DNA from: Vanessa cardui
Lineage: Eukaryota > Arthropoda > Insecta > Lepidoptera > Nymphalidae
Length of the DNA stretch: 64,000 nt
NCBI RefSeq assembly: GCF_905220365.1
Contig: NC_061151.1
Coordinates: 5,388,197 to 5,452,196, forward strand
Direction of reading: 5' to 3'
Shown in pieces: positions 9,373 to 19,825 of this stretch (the stretch's first letter is position 1; the number at the start of each line of letters is the position of its first letter). Under the pieces are notes generated by a model that saw only the letters and a program-made list of their open reading frames with translations, was not told the origin of the DNA and did no database searches. Position numbers and translations under genes: made by a program.

Positions 9373-9837
9373 AAAAATAACATTTTTTTTACAATTTTTG
9401 TCGGTCTGTCTGTCTGTTTGTTCCGACTAATCTGAACGGCTAGACCAATTTTGACGGGACTTTCACTGGCAGATAACTGATTTAATAGTGACTAACTGTG
9501 GCTAAAATAATTTTGTTTACACTCAAACGCGTACAGTGTCGCGGGCACAGCTAGTAGACAATATAGTTAAGAAATTATAGAAAATTGTAATGTGATGTCG
9601 TAAACAAACAATCCATAGTACATTTAGTATCAGTATTGCACCCGTCCGAAGCCGAGGCAGTTCGCTAGTATGTAATAAAACAATTTTACACCCGACTTAA
9701 ATTTCGTTTGGCCGCTCTATATTCTAAATGCGATGGCAAAAACCACAGGACGTAATAACCAAAGATGCCTGCATCCGGTGACCGGAAACTACGTAACCGA
9801 GTTATCGGGGCCATATTATGGTATATGTGTGCTATGC

Positions 9838-10140
9838 CAGAGCCGAGATAGCCCAGTGGTTAGAACGCGTGCATCTTTCCGATGATTCTGGGATCAAACC
9901 CAGGCGAGCACCGCTGATTCATGTGCTTAATTTGTCTTTATAATTCATCTCGTGCTCAGCGGTGAAGGAAAACATCGTGAGGAAAATTGCATGTGACAAA
10001 TTTCATAGAAATTCTGCCACATGTGTATTCCACCAACCCGCATTGGAACAGCGTGGTGGAATATGTTTCAAACCTTCTCCTCAAAGGGAGAGGAGGTTTT
10101 TAGCCCAGCAGTGGGAAATTTACAGGCTGTTGTTGTTGTT
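9838..10140 (+). mobile_element. SINE-M, full-length copy
   Basis: Complete copy with A box, B-box-like GGATCAAACCC and (GTT)n tail. The target duplication GTATATGTGTGCTATGC (9821-9837) recurs at 10141-10157 with one mismatch. Bases 9669-9820 between the nested Helitron and this SINE hold nothing recognised. Confidence 0.88.
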
Positions 10141-10254
10141 GTATATGCGTGCTATGCAAGTATTTATGATTAGCTATATATTTAACGATATAATATACAG
10201 TAATCATAAATATATGTGTTTAAATGAATACTAGAATTACTAGTACGATACGAT

Positions 10255-10420
10255 TTGAAGCATCAATAGTGCATTGGTTTGCGATGCAAAAAGCCGCAGG
10301 TTCGATTCCGACTTCTTGAATTATTGTCATCCATCCAAATCCACAAGCTTTAGGCTCAATTTTATTTGTAAATAGAAATATTAGTAATACCACTTCAAAA
10401 AAGAATTTTTCGTCTGTGAA
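10255..10420 (+). mobile_element. Fragment of another tRNA-like repeat
   Basis: Contains a clear B box (GGTTCGATTCC) after GCATTGGTTTGCGATGC, then CAAATCCACAAGCTTTAGGC. This head-and-body pattern differs from SINE-M and SINE-T, so it may be a third SINE-type repeat. Only one copy is in the window. Confidence 0.4.
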
Positions 10421-10738
10421 CCCATCATACAGATTTTGAATTTATTCCATAGTTTAATTATTTAATTGATCATAAAAATCACCCAGTGATCAGGGGTTCC
10501 AAAAATGGTCATATGTTCCACATCCCCCAAATGCCTAATTGACGAATGAAGCCGCGCGCGGGAACCGGTATTGACTGTAAAGTCCCAACCCGAACTCGTT
10601 ATCAAATATTTTAATATTAATAAGCCAAAAAGTCAGTTCGAAATGATATTCGCTGCTCTAATTAACATTAATATTTAACATTTAAATTGGGAAATAAACA
10701 ATACTTTACATAATACCCGTTCATAATTAATTTCGGCT
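10421..10738. other. No recognised feature
   Basis: AT-rich sequence with one GC patch (CCGCGCGCGGG near 10553). No repeat shared with the rest of the window and no convincing frame. Confidence 0.5.
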
Positions 10739-11024
10739 TTTTATGGTATAGTTTGGCGGACAAGCATATTGGCCACCTGATGGTAAGTGGTCACCATCGC
10801 CCATAGACAATGACGCAGTTAGAAATATTAACTATTCCTTACATCGTCAATGTGTCACCAACCTTGGGAACTAAGATGTGTAGTTACACTGGCTCACTCA
10901 CCATTCAAACCGGAACACAACAATACAACAATACTAAGCACTGTTGTTTATCGGTAGATTATCTGATGAGTGGGTGGTACCTCCCCAGTGGGGCTTGCAC
11001 AAAGGCCTACCACCAAGTAACCGA
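10739..11024 (+). mobile_element. Family W repeat, near full-length
   Basis: Runs from TATGGTATAGTTTGGCGGAC to CTACCACCAAGTA. It shares with the other copies GGCCACCTGATGGTAAGTGG, CCTTACATCGTCAATG, GGAACACAACAATAC and GATGAGTGGGTGGTACC. Family W is a common lepidopteran repeat whose class I cannot assign. It directly abuts a family S element. Confidence 0.7.
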
Positions 11025-11541
11025 GCATTGCTTACTTTTCAACCGACTTCCAAAAGGAGGAGGTTATCAATTCGTCTGTATTTTTTTTTTTTTTTTTATG
11101 GTTGTTACCTCATAACTTTTCACTGGGTGGACCGATTTTGATAATTTTTTTTTGTTTGAAAGGTAGTGCTTCCCGTGGGGTCCCATTTTTTTATTTTTTT
11201 TTTCGATGATGGTATCCATGTGAAAACGACATAAGTCTTAAATTTGCGTTATGTATATGCGCGACAAATAGGTGAATAACTGAAAATCACGTTAACCAAT
11301 TTTGATAATTCTTTTTTTATTATAAAATATATACTTCAAGGGTAATTTGGTGAAAGTTTGGTAAGGTTCTGAGCACAGGATCCATGACAAAGTGACGGAA
11401 CGGAAGGGAACGGAACAATTCTGAGGAGCACGTTAGCGATACTCGGTCGAATCTTTTATTTATAGGTTATTTGGATATTTGTGTCACCTTCCGTAATGTG
11501 GTTATGTTTATGTAATTATCATAGTCGAATATTATAATCAA

Positions 11542-11793
11542 CTAGCTACCCACCCCGGCTTCGCACGGGTGCAATACTGATACTAAATATACTACAGAAT
11601 TTGTTTATATACGACATCACATCGCAAACTTCTAAAATTATCAGTGTTTCTTTACTATATTGTTCATGTATTATATACACAAACCTTCCCCTTGAATCAC
11701 ACTATCTTTTAAAAAAAACCGCATCAAAATCCGTTGCGTAGATTTAAAGATGTAGGGACAGAGAAAGCGACTTTGTTTTATACTATGTAGTGA
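11542..11793 (-). mobile_element. Helitron A inside family S copy 1
   Basis: Full-length reverse copy from CTAG (11542-11545) to GA (11792-11793), flanked by A and T as Helitron insertions are. The same insertion sits at the same place in S copies 2, 3 and 4. Confidence 0.8.
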
Positions 11794-12004
11794 TGGAACT
11801 CCTATACGGCTCGCAGTTAGGGTGCGATATGGGCAGAATTTCTTACTATCTTTAATCAAATTTTGTGTATGTGATGTGATGTCATATGATGTACGAAATA
11901 TAGTTGGTCTTTTTCAAAGTTTTTTTGCTGAGTTCGATTACAGCTCTTTCGAGGGATCCTTGTAGTTAGTCAACATCAGCTTCACTTAAAATCAAAAAAT
12001 AAAT

Positions 12005-12590
12005 AAAATTTTAACAAAAAGAAAAACCGACTTCAAACAAAACACTATTTTAAAACAAATGAACATGCACGAAAAAGTAATAAAAATAATTGCGTATTCA
12101 ACATATTTTTTAGAGTCTTCCTAAGTTAAATGAAATGAAAAATATTAGACTACTTAAAAGTCGATTAACGATTATATCATGTAGTTATAATTATTGTTAT
12201 ATTTGGAGTCGGTGTCAGCCAATAAAACCCTACAGTATATCTATCAAAAAACAATACGAGAATACTTTAACAAATATGTTTTTTACAAATTACCTTTTAC
12301 ACAATAATATACTGGATCAATCAAGGGGCTCGTATCGCTTCTTTCTTTTGATTGTTGGGGCAAGGGCACCGTGGCTGACACCGGCTCCAAATATACCAAT
12401 AACTATAACTACATGATATAATCGTTAATCGACTTTTAAGTAGTCTAATATTTTTCATTTCATTTAACTTAGGAAGACTCTAAAAAATATGTTGAATACG
12501 CAATTATTTTTATTACTTTTTCGTGCATATTCATTTGTTTTAAAATAGTGTTTTGTTTGAAGTCGGTTTTTCTTTTTGTTAAAATTTTAT
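12005..12590. repeat. Snap-back hairpin end of family S, copy 1
   Basis: Arms 12005-12220 and 12373-12590 are reverse complements with only a few mismatches, around a centre of about 150 bp. The 93-codon frame at 12135-12416 crosses the hairpin and is not convincing as a gene. Confidence 0.85.
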
Positions 12591-13058
12591 CAGATATTAA
12601 ATCTATACTTTATACTAAAATCATAAACGTGAAAGTAAATCTGTCTGTCTGTTCCCTTGTTTGAACTAAACAAAGTCGACCCAAAAAGGTTATATATCAA
12701 TATGATTAATACTAATTCAACGGAATCATTGAGGATCAAAATATTATAATAGTTATAATGTTACATAATTTTATGTATGGAAAGATTAACTTACGAAGAC
12801 ACGCCCCTCCATGCTAAAATAATATCGGGGTGCAGTTATATGTGTGTGTGACGCATGTATAATATGTCGTGGTGTACGTGAGTCGACTGAGAGTACAGAC
12901 AGCAAAAAAAAATGATTACATTTGTTGAGTTTGTTTTATTAAATCGCCTACCCAAATATCTTTATGCTATGACAAAATATATATTAAATTAGATACATGG
13001 ATACAGATGGGATATGTTATGATGAATATTCTTCGAAATAGTTTTTGTAATAATTTGG
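12591..13058. other. Helitron-like 5' fragment, otherwise unrecognised
   Basis: 12602-12660 resembles the 5' end of Helitron C-type elements (TCTATACTTTATACTAAAAT, then CTGTCTGTCTGTTCCC). The remainder to 13058 is not similar to anything else in the window. Confidence 0.4.
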
Positions 13059-13278
13059 ACCGAGATGGCCCAGTGGTTAGAACGCATTTTAACTGATGAT
13101 TGTTGGTTCAATCCAGGCAAGCGCCAAAGAAGGAAAACATTATGGGACTGCATATGTCTAATTTGTATGAAATACTGTCACATGTGAAACCACCAACCCG
13201 CATTGGAGCAGCGTGGCGGAATATTCTCCTAACCTTCTCCTCAAGGGGAGGCCTTAGCCCAGCAGTGGGAAATTAAAC
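13059..13278 (+). mobile_element. SINE-M, internally deleted
   Basis: Head GAGATGGCCCAGTGGTTAGA, B box as GGTTCAATCC, then a deletion covering most of the usual GTGCTTAATTTG block. The tail CCCAGCAGTGGGAAATT is kept. It is followed within 10 bp by a family W repeat. Confidence 0.75.
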
Positions 13279-13287
13279 TATACTATT

Positions 13288-13569
13288 TTTTTTATGGAAT
13301 AGGTTGGCGGAAGAGCATATGGGCCACCTGATGGTAAGCGGTCACCCATAGATAACGACGCTGTAACAAATATTAACTATTCCTTACATCGTCAATGCGC
13401 CACCGACCTTGGTAACTAAGATGCTATGTCCCGTGTGTGCCTGTAGTTACACTGGCTCACTCACCCTTCAAACCAGAACACAACGATACTGCGTACTCTT
13501 GTTTAGTGGTAGAATATCTTATGAGTGGGTAATACCTACCCAGGCGGGCTTCAACAAAGCCCTACCACC
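13288..13569 (+). mobile_element. Family W repeat, full-length
   Basis: From TTTATGGAATAGGTTGGCGG to CCCTACCACCAAGGA, with all family blocks including CTGTAGTTACACTGGCTCAC. Confidence 0.75.
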
Positions 13570-13660
13570 AAGGATATAGAGTGACGAAATATGCTCCTAA
13601 CCTTCTCCTCAAAGGGATGCCTTAGCCCAGCAGTGGGAAATTTACAGGCTGTTACTATTA
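13570..13660 (+). mobile_element. SINE-M 3' fragment
   Basis: Only the last part of the SINE: GCTCCTAACCTTCTCCTCAA then the TTTACAGGCTGTT tail. Its CTCCTAACC variant matches the SINE at 13059-13278. The family W repeat may therefore have landed inside a SINE, or two related SINEs may flank it. Confidence 0.6.
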
Positions 13661-15689
13661 TAATAATAATGATCTGAAGACCACAATGTAAACAAAACTA
13701 TTAATTATGATAACTACGAATTATGAAATGAATGCAATGAATTTTAATTAAAATGAATGTTTATTAATTTTGTGTGTTTAATTTTGAGTGTATTAGTAAT
13801 TCCTGTGTTTAATGAATGAATATTTTCGTTTAAACTATGCAAATAATACTATGGCTGTCGATCGAGGTGTATGTAATATCGATGGAATATTTTTAATCTA
13901 TCAATTTGTATTACGTTTCTTTACAAAAAAAGACCTTGTATGAAATCTATCATAATATTAATACGGGGCTTATTAGACCCCATAACGTTTGAAAAACTAA
14001 GAATCATCAATAAAAGGTACATAGCATTCTGTTTTCAATAGACATCATATAAATATATTTATCTCTTTCCCACAATATTTCAAATACATGTTACCTGTGC
14101 ACGACAGAGATATCTATATTTTTCTTATCACCGCAAGGGAGACACATACGAGGCGAATGAGAACCGTTTTGAACGTGTTAAGGCTTTTTTGTTGTTAATT
14201 GACTTTTATAAATAAGAGCTAAAGTAAAAGCTTACTGATTAATAACAAGATTTAAAGCAAGAGAAAGACGAAGAATAATGACCTCTAGGATGGAGAGTTG
14301 GACGTAAATCATAGGGATTCAAAGTCCTGGAAACTTACGTAACTTTCGAAATACCACTCCTAATTTTACAAATACAAATAGCCGTTTAAAGCATTTTAAT
14401 TTGGTCATTCTTTTAGATGCATTAGAGGTGCTTAAAAGGACAGAAGAATAATAGCGTAGGCGATACAGAAGGGTTGCTTGATGTCTGATAAATAATTGTT
14501 TTACTTGACATACAGATTTTACAAACTTTCCTGACATATTTTATGTAGTTTTGATTGTATTATATTTTATTATACTACCAATTCGCTCCGACTTCGTACG
14601 GTGGTAGTGCTGGTCTTTAATACACTAAATAATGTTATATAAAGATATACAACTTTCACAGCTTTTAATCATTAGACTTACAAACCGCTATGTAATTGCA
14701 TGATAACTCTGCTATATCTTTGAAAGTATTCAATGAAATTATCTGCTGCAAAATACAGAAGTATTTTTCACTAACGTATTTATTAAATAACAGGAAATTA
14801 AATTGTTATAATGTGTTTATTAAATCATTAACAAAAATTACAGTTTATATAATTATTCCTTTAAAATCCAATCTAAGAAAAGGAATGAAAGAAAAGGAAC
14901 CAGTAACAGAAGAAGCCTCCCCACCTTTCATCTCAAAGTGCCCACTCTTTCTTCCAAGTGTAACGACTATGTAAATAGTAGAGCATTTACCGAATCGATT
15001 TTGAAATGCAATTTTGTTATTATATTTTAACCTTCTTCAGAAAAAAGAAAATGTGTAAGTATGTAGCATTGTTAGAATTGAATAATATTTGAGTATAATA
15101 ATCGATTAAGGCATCCAAGCACGTGTGCCTAATTTCGTAAGTGTAGGTTTGTATTGAGATGATCATTTTTAATTTAAAGTACACCTCAACTGAGGGAACA
15201 GTTTAAATTTAATCAAAATCGATTTAGTAATTTTATAGATATATTTTTTTTAGTTCTCAAGCTGTTTCTAATTTTGAAGTAGGTACAATTTTTATAAATT
15301 ATTTATTTTATGTGATAATGTATCTACTGTTGGTTTTCCCAATGTAAATAAAATAAAATAATGCAATTTCATTTCGTACTTATTATCAGAATGCTCTGTA
15401 AACCGCTTAAAAGAATTAATTCAAAAATCATTCCAAAAAACTTTTAAAATCATTGAAGTGTAACCAAGCGTTTTATAACATGGAATGCGGTTTCAGCATT
15501 CGATGATGCAACATTCCGAACATCCGCTCGAAATTGGATAATGGTTTGCGAAAATAATTTATTTTCATTTGGTAACATTTGGTATTCACACCGACATCGG
15601 TCGTGTTCATTTAATACTGTATATATTTATGATTTATCACAATTCTACCAGTATTATGAGGTCATATTTACTACTGTTTTTTGTTATTA
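13661..15689. other. Two kilobases with no recognised gene
   Basis: AT-rich, low similarity to the other repeats. A weak Helitron-like 3' patch in reverse (AATTCGCTCCGACTTCGTAC near 14580) is the only hint of mobile DNA. Short open frames at 14319-14537 and 14696-14974 show no motif I recognise. Confidence 0.5.
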
Positions 15690-15905
15690 TTAGATCTAGT
15701 ATGGGGTCTAGGCAAGTTTGTAGAACGCTATGCGCATCTTCTCCCCCTGCCTCAATAGGTGCCTCAATAGTACCCCGGGAATGCTCTCTAGGTGTTGGAG
15801 GCCAGCATAGGCGGGCCGACCATTAGGGCGTCACGGTAGCATGCGTAACCGATCCCGTGGCGCCCGCCGAAAGACGGAAAGTGTACCGCTGGTTTTTTAG
15901 TGGTT
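15690..15905 (+). mobile_element. Retroelement-like GC-richer fragment
   Basis: A GC-richer stretch, including GGGCGTCACGGTAGCATGCG and GTGGCGCCCGCCGAAAGACG, ending GGTTTTTTAGTGG. I recall this as a repeated lepidopteran 3' end but cannot assign its class. The 85-codon frame across it is not convincing. Confidence 0.35.
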
Positions 15906-15936
15906 TAAAAAAAAGGTAAGTTTGAAGCATGATTAG

Positions 15937-16070
15937 ATCAAATCAAAGTATACTTCATTCAGGTAAGCTTTTACAAGCACTTTTGAATCGTAATTTAACA
16001 ACTATTTTAAGTGAAGCTACCACAGGTTCGATGATTGATCTTGAGGTTATGTAACTCATTTTATAAGGAT
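15937..16070 (-). mobile_element. Family X repeat, partial
   Basis: Reverse complement of the family 3' end: on the plus strand it starts AAATCAAAGTATACTTCATT and continues GCACTTTTGAATCGT and GAAGCTACCACAGGTTCG. In the sense direction the end carries AATAAAGTATA-like sequence, hence the minus call. Confidence 0.6.
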
Positions 16071-16202
16071 ACTTTTTACGTAAGCAGTAAATAGGATACT
16101 TGTAGTTTGTTCATACCGCCCAAGAATACATTTTATTAGAGAAATTTTAAAAATATCTGTTGAAAACCGACCAATGTAAAACAGTTTTACTGACAAATAT
16201 AC

Positions 16203-16204
<2 letters not shown>

Positions 16205-16235
<31 letters not shown>
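16205..16235. repeat. (TA)n microsatellite
   Basis: About 15 TA units in otherwise unrecognised AT-rich DNA. Confidence 0.9.
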
Positions 16236-16236
<1 letters not shown>

Positions 16237-16325
16237 TTTCAAGGCAAGTACGAAAAAGATACCTTTTTGGGATCACTAAAATGCGCCAAATTACATTCTT
16301 CTTTAACGTTTAAATAAAAAAGACA

Positions 16326-16490
16326 AATGAATTCGAGATAGCCCAGTTTCTAGAATACGTAAATCATAAACGAATATTACGGGCAAGCACCATTAAGTTC
16401 TCATGTGCTTAGTCTGGGTTAATAATTCATTCCTTACTTGGCGGTGTAGGGAATTATCATACGGCCACCTACATGTCTGAAGTGAGTTTT
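16326..16490 (+). mobile_element. SINE-M, decayed 5' part
   Basis: GAGATAGCCCAGTTTCTAGA head, then ACGGGCAAGCACC, ATGTGCTTAGT and GGCGGTGTAGG. Heavily mutated, with the B box lost; truncated after ACATGTCT. Confidence 0.55.
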
Positions 16491-16548
16491 TGTTCCTTTT
16501 TTACCACACTCGTTCTTGAGTTCCTCTTGGATTATATATATCATCATT

Positions 16549-16800
16549 AAATTGTAAATACTGTTAGATTATAATCTATCTCGCGCTATTGTTTATTCAA
16601 CTTACAATAAAACATACAATTTCGGTACTTTATAATGTTTCAGTTAGGTTAGAGTTTTTATGATCTATCTGAAATTTACTTCGATAGATTATAATCTAAC
16701 GAAAAATATTGCATCAAATTATAAGCATGCTACGTTCATAATTTTTTGACAGTTTACTATCTCGTGATATAGATTATAATCTAACAGCATTTACAGTTTT
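16549..16800. mobile_element. MITE with palindromic terminal repeats
   Basis: Ends 16549-16585 and 16761-16800 are inverted repeats of about 37 bp with a few mismatches, built on TGTTAGATTATAATCTAT. The 12-bp palindrome AGATTATAATCT occurs in both ends and a third time near 16687. About 250 bp, no frame. No target duplication could be fixed, so the superfamily is open. Confidence 0.65.
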
Positions 16801-17361
16801 ACGGTGACGTCTATATTTTGATTTTAACGTATTTGAATTAAATTCTGCAGAGTTCACTTCATTTTTCTCAGTGGAATATTTATTTGCCGATAATATTTTA
16901 TTTTATCAAAAATATTACCAGACTTAAGAATAAAATATTATCTGTACGCCTTTTGCTCTTCCATAGTCAAACTGAAGAACCGAAATTGGTGAAATTTGGA
17001 TATGAAGTTTGAATCCCAAGGAACAACAATCAATTTATGCCTAAAACCAAACCTAAATAAAGTAAGCGAAACCGTGGTCTAAAACTAGTTTTATTATAAA
17101 AATCCTGAAAGCTAATTACATCTTTTTCTGTAATGGCCGCAGTATGTCTCAAAGAACTTCAGCTCAGAATTAAGTTGTAATACAAAATGGCATTCCTTAA
17201 GTGAAGTAAGCTATGTAATGAATAAGTAATATTATTGCTTAGAAGATGGTGCCCCATTTTCTCCGGACTTTTAAGTTATTTTCCATACGAATACACTTAT
17301 CTTAATAACGACCATTTGGACATTAGCGCAAAATATTGCCACTTATAAACATAAGAATTAA
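16801..17361. other. No recognised feature
   Basis: AT-rich, unique within the window, no motif-bearing frame. Confidence 0.5.
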
Positions 17362-17594
17362 TAACATTAAATGCCTAGATATATATAAATATGAACTAAA
17401 ACTAGTTACCGTATAAATCTTGACCGCGTGGAATGGTGGCAAGAATGCTAGTAGTATTTCCCTATTGAATCGTAATTCCGATCCTCTGGGCAAAAAAACG
17501 AACCAACCCTCCTGTCACCAGTGGAGGCAATGAATGAACTTTTGATGAAGCTTTTTGCACCACTACTCCAAGGGCCAAGTGTTTCGACAGCAAA
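17362..17594 (+). repeat. Cassette Y, copy 1
   Basis: Shares with 20939-21200 an AT-rich lead ending ACTAAAACTAGTTAC and then a GC-richer block (GACCGCGTGGAATGGTGGCA, CCGATCCTCTGGGCAAAA, CTGTCACCAGTGGAGGCAAT, CACCACTACTCCAAGGG). Frames are broken by indels. Confidence 0.6.
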
Positions 17595-17777
17595 TGGGAT
17601 AAAAAACACGAATTTTTGGATCAATTTTTTGCTTCAGATTTTTCCAATTCTTGCAATACATTGTCTTTTATTTAAAGGAATTGTCATAAGACAATTATAT
17701 TTGTTAATAGAACTCCAGGAATTATTGTTGTTTCTATTATTAACATCGTATACAAATGTTACAATTACGATAACAAT

Positions 17778-17898
17778 TCTGTCACATGTGTATTCCACCG
17801 CATTGGAACAGCGTGGTGGAAAATGTTCCAAGCCTTCTCCTCAAACGCAGAAGAGGCCTTAGCCCAATAGTGGGAAATTTACAGGCTGTTGTTGTTGT
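17778..17898 (+). mobile_element. SINE-M 3' fragment
   Basis: Begins CTGTCACATGTGTATTCCAC, continues GCATTGGAACAGCGTGGTGG and ends with the (GTT)n tail. 5' truncated. Confidence 0.75.
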
Positions 17899-18395
17899 TT
17901 GTAAGAAGATCCTATTTCTCCAGCAAAATTTTCAAGGACATATATGAATCATCATCATCGAACTGAATTCGCTTAGCTTCAGATTAGGACTATTTATTCC
18001 ACTGAGTGTGTTCACATCTTATTCAAATCTACCAATAGGAAGCTGAATAACAACTTCGTCAATACACTCCCAAACTCGTAGGTATTCGATTCAACTGAAT
18101 TTAGAATACGGATTAAATTTGAATCTGAGCATTGTTGTTCTGTTAGGTGTTCGAAATTCAAAATGGATTACATCCAATCCTGCAGAACAGGAGCTGAGAT
18201 GGCCCAGACCTGTTTTCTATTGTACTTTTAACACTTTTCACATGCATGCATTTTGATTCTACTGTTATTAAATTGTAAAGAATCTAAGGGTAATACTAAT
18301 AATAATACTATAAATATGTAACGTAATATATAACATATACAACGCTATATGCAAAGAACATGTTGAGTCAAATCCGTGTCAGCGACTAGTTTATC
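17899..18395. other. No recognised gene
   Basis: Unrecognised sequence apart from an 18-bp SINE-M head echo (GAGCTGAGATGGCCCAGA) at 18193-18210. Confidence 0.5.
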
Positions 18396-18712
18396 GAGCT
18401 GAGATGGACCAGTGGTTAGAGCGCCTGTATCTTAACCGATGATTTCGGCTTCAAACCCAGGCAATCACCACAATATTACACATATGTATATGTGCTTAGT
18501 TTGTGATTATAATTCATCTCGTCCTCGGTGGTGAAGGAAAACATCGTGAGGAAACCTGCATGTGTCTAATTTCATCGATATTCTACCATATGAGCATTCC
18601 ATAAACCCGCATAGGAACAGCGTCGTGGAATATATTCCAAACCGTCTCCTTAATGGAAGAGGCCTTAGCCCAGCAGGGGGAAATTTACAGGCCCTTACTT
18701 TGCATTACTTTA
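18396..18712 (+). mobile_element. SINE-M, full-length
   Basis: Head GAGATGGACCAGTGGTTAGA, B box as CTTCAAACCC, complete body and tail (CAGCAGGGGGAAATTTACAG). Several point changes indicate age. No clear target duplication. Confidence 0.8.
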
Positions 18713-19060
18713 CTACATAACAGTGCATATAGTTCTTAGGTGTTTTACGACGAAGTTTTTCTCGAAAAGATTTTATCGGTAATAGTTTTTCCAATAACGT
18801 GATATTTCAGTATCACGTGAAAATTTTTTCGCTACTATTTTTTATATTTCCGTAAAACCTATCGAGGAAATGAGATACGTGAAGGAAAATCATCTATAGC
18901 CATAAACCATCGCATTTAAAGGAAAACATAAACCACTTCTTACATTATCAACGCGCCGCAACCTACGAATATAAAATATTTGATGCCTGTACTGGCGTTC
19001 TTAACATTCAAATAAGAATACTTTTTTTATATACCGGATGTTAATAAAAAAGTATTCATA
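18713..19060. other. No recognised feature; small hairpin
   Basis: Contains a short perfect hairpin, CGTGATA and TATCACG, around 18797-18817. Otherwise unique AT-rich DNA. Confidence 0.45.
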
Positions 19061-19294
19061 TCACTACATAGTATAAAAAAAAGTCTCTTTCTCTGTCCTT
19101 ATATCCCTATGTATGCTTAAATCTTTAAAACTACGCAACGAATTTTGATGTGTTTTTTTTTTAATAAATAGATTGATTCGAGAAGATGGTTTTTATATAT
19201 AATACATGGACAATTTAGTAACACTGATAATTTTAGAAGTTTCCATTGTGATGTTATATTAATGCACCCGTGCGAAGCCGGGGCGAGTCGCTAG
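19061..19294 (+). mobile_element. Helitron A, full-length
   Basis: Starts TCACTACATAGTATAAAA and ends GGGGCGAGTCGCTAG at 19294, between A and T. Internal blocks CTTTCTCTGTCC and GGATGTTT-type variants follow the family order. Confidence 0.8.
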
Positions 19295-19472
19295 TAACAT
19301 TATATAGGTTATTGAAATAACTTATGACTAGATTTCCAGGATATAATCAGAAACCTAGAGACACTACTATAACTTAAAATAACTTAAATCTTAGACATGA
19401 ATACTGAAAGTTCAAAAATAATTCATAAAGATCTACACACAGCCATAAGTTTTGATTGCAGGGTCTTATTTA

Positions 19473-19765
19473 TACTTTTTTTATGGTATAGGTTGGCGGA
19501 CGAGCATATGGGCCACCTGATGGTAAGTGGTCACCATCACCCATAGACAATGACGCTGTAAGAAATATTAACTATTCCTTACATCGTCAATGTGCCACCA
19601 TGCTTGTTAACTAAGATGTTATGTCCCTTGTGCCTATAGTTATACTGGCTCACTCACACTTCAGACCGGAACACAACAATAGTGAGTACTGTTATTTGGC
19701 GGTAGAATAACTGATGAGTGGGTGGTACCTACCCAGACGGGCTGGCACAAAACCCTACCACCAAG
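19473..19765 (+). mobile_element. Family W repeat, full-length
   Basis: From TTTTTATGGTATAGGTTGGC to CCCTACCACCAAGTG, close to the family norm; a reference copy. Confidence 0.75.
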
Positions 19766-19825
19766 TGTACCTTATATTAATTCTTTGAGATTATTCCACT
19801 GAACATACCTCTGCTGTAAGTTTTT

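Larger units (their letters stand above)
1148..9373 (+). mobile_element. Autonomous Helitron-like element (inner layer), about 8.2 kb
   Basis: This carries the Rep/helicase frame at 2787-8487. The left limit coincides with the outer end of a perfect inverted repeat, where similarity to Helitron B stops. The right limit is just after the GC hairpin GCGTCGGGGGTT, where Helitron B resumes. Both ends show inverted GC signals, CCCCCGAC on the left and GTCGGGGG on the right, as expected of Helentron/Helitron2-type elements with subterminal inverted repeats. An alternative is that this is the internal region of an autonomous Helitron B. I prefer nesting because the flanks appear to rejoin into a continuous Helitron B. 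Confidence 0.65.
1058..9554 (+). mobile_element. Helitron B copy split by a nested insertion (middle layer)
   Basis: The left part (1058 to about 1147) and right part (about 9373-9554) align with the two halves of the uninterrupted copy at 24664-24908. It starts TC at 1058 and ends CTAG at 9551-9554. It sits between A (1057) and T (9555) of the outer Helitron, the normal Helitron target. The right part keeps sequence (ACATTTTTTTT to TTTGTTCCGA) missing from the 24664 copy. Confidence 0.75.
913..9668 (+). mobile_element. Helitron A copy split by a nested insertion (outer layer)
   Basis: The left part is 913-1057 and starts TC, followed by TACATAGTATAAAAC. The right part is 9555-9668 and ends CTAG at 9665-9668. 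Joined, the two parts follow the layout of uninterrupted copies such as 26550-26801, including the GCACCCGTCCGAAGCCG block near the 3' end. Non-autonomous; no coding capacity of its own. Everything from 1058 to 9554 is a later insertion. Confidence 0.8.
11036..12590 (-). mobile_element. Family S element, copy 1
   Basis: Bounded by AACCGACTTCCAAAAGGAGG on the left and GAAGTCGGTTTTTC on the right, inverted ends of about 10 bp. The right third is a long hairpin (12005-12590). It contains Helitron A at 11542-11793. Relative to copy 3 it lacks about 130 bp after GGATCCTTGTAGTT (near 11970). No coding frame of note. Confidence 0.75.

Noticed and set aside
9164..9430. 88-codon frame with Thr-His repeats
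   Set aside because: It runs through the CA tract and terminal repeats of the Helitron-like element.
1058..9554. Treating the Rep/helicase as the autonomous parent of Helitron B
   Set aside because: Considered, but the Helitron B flanks appear to rejoin across the insert and the inner element has its own GC end signals; kept as a lower-ranked alternative.
12135..12416. 93-codon frame, repeated at 25749-26030
   Set aside because: It spans the snap-back hairpin of family S; the similarity between copies reflects the repeat, not protein conservation.
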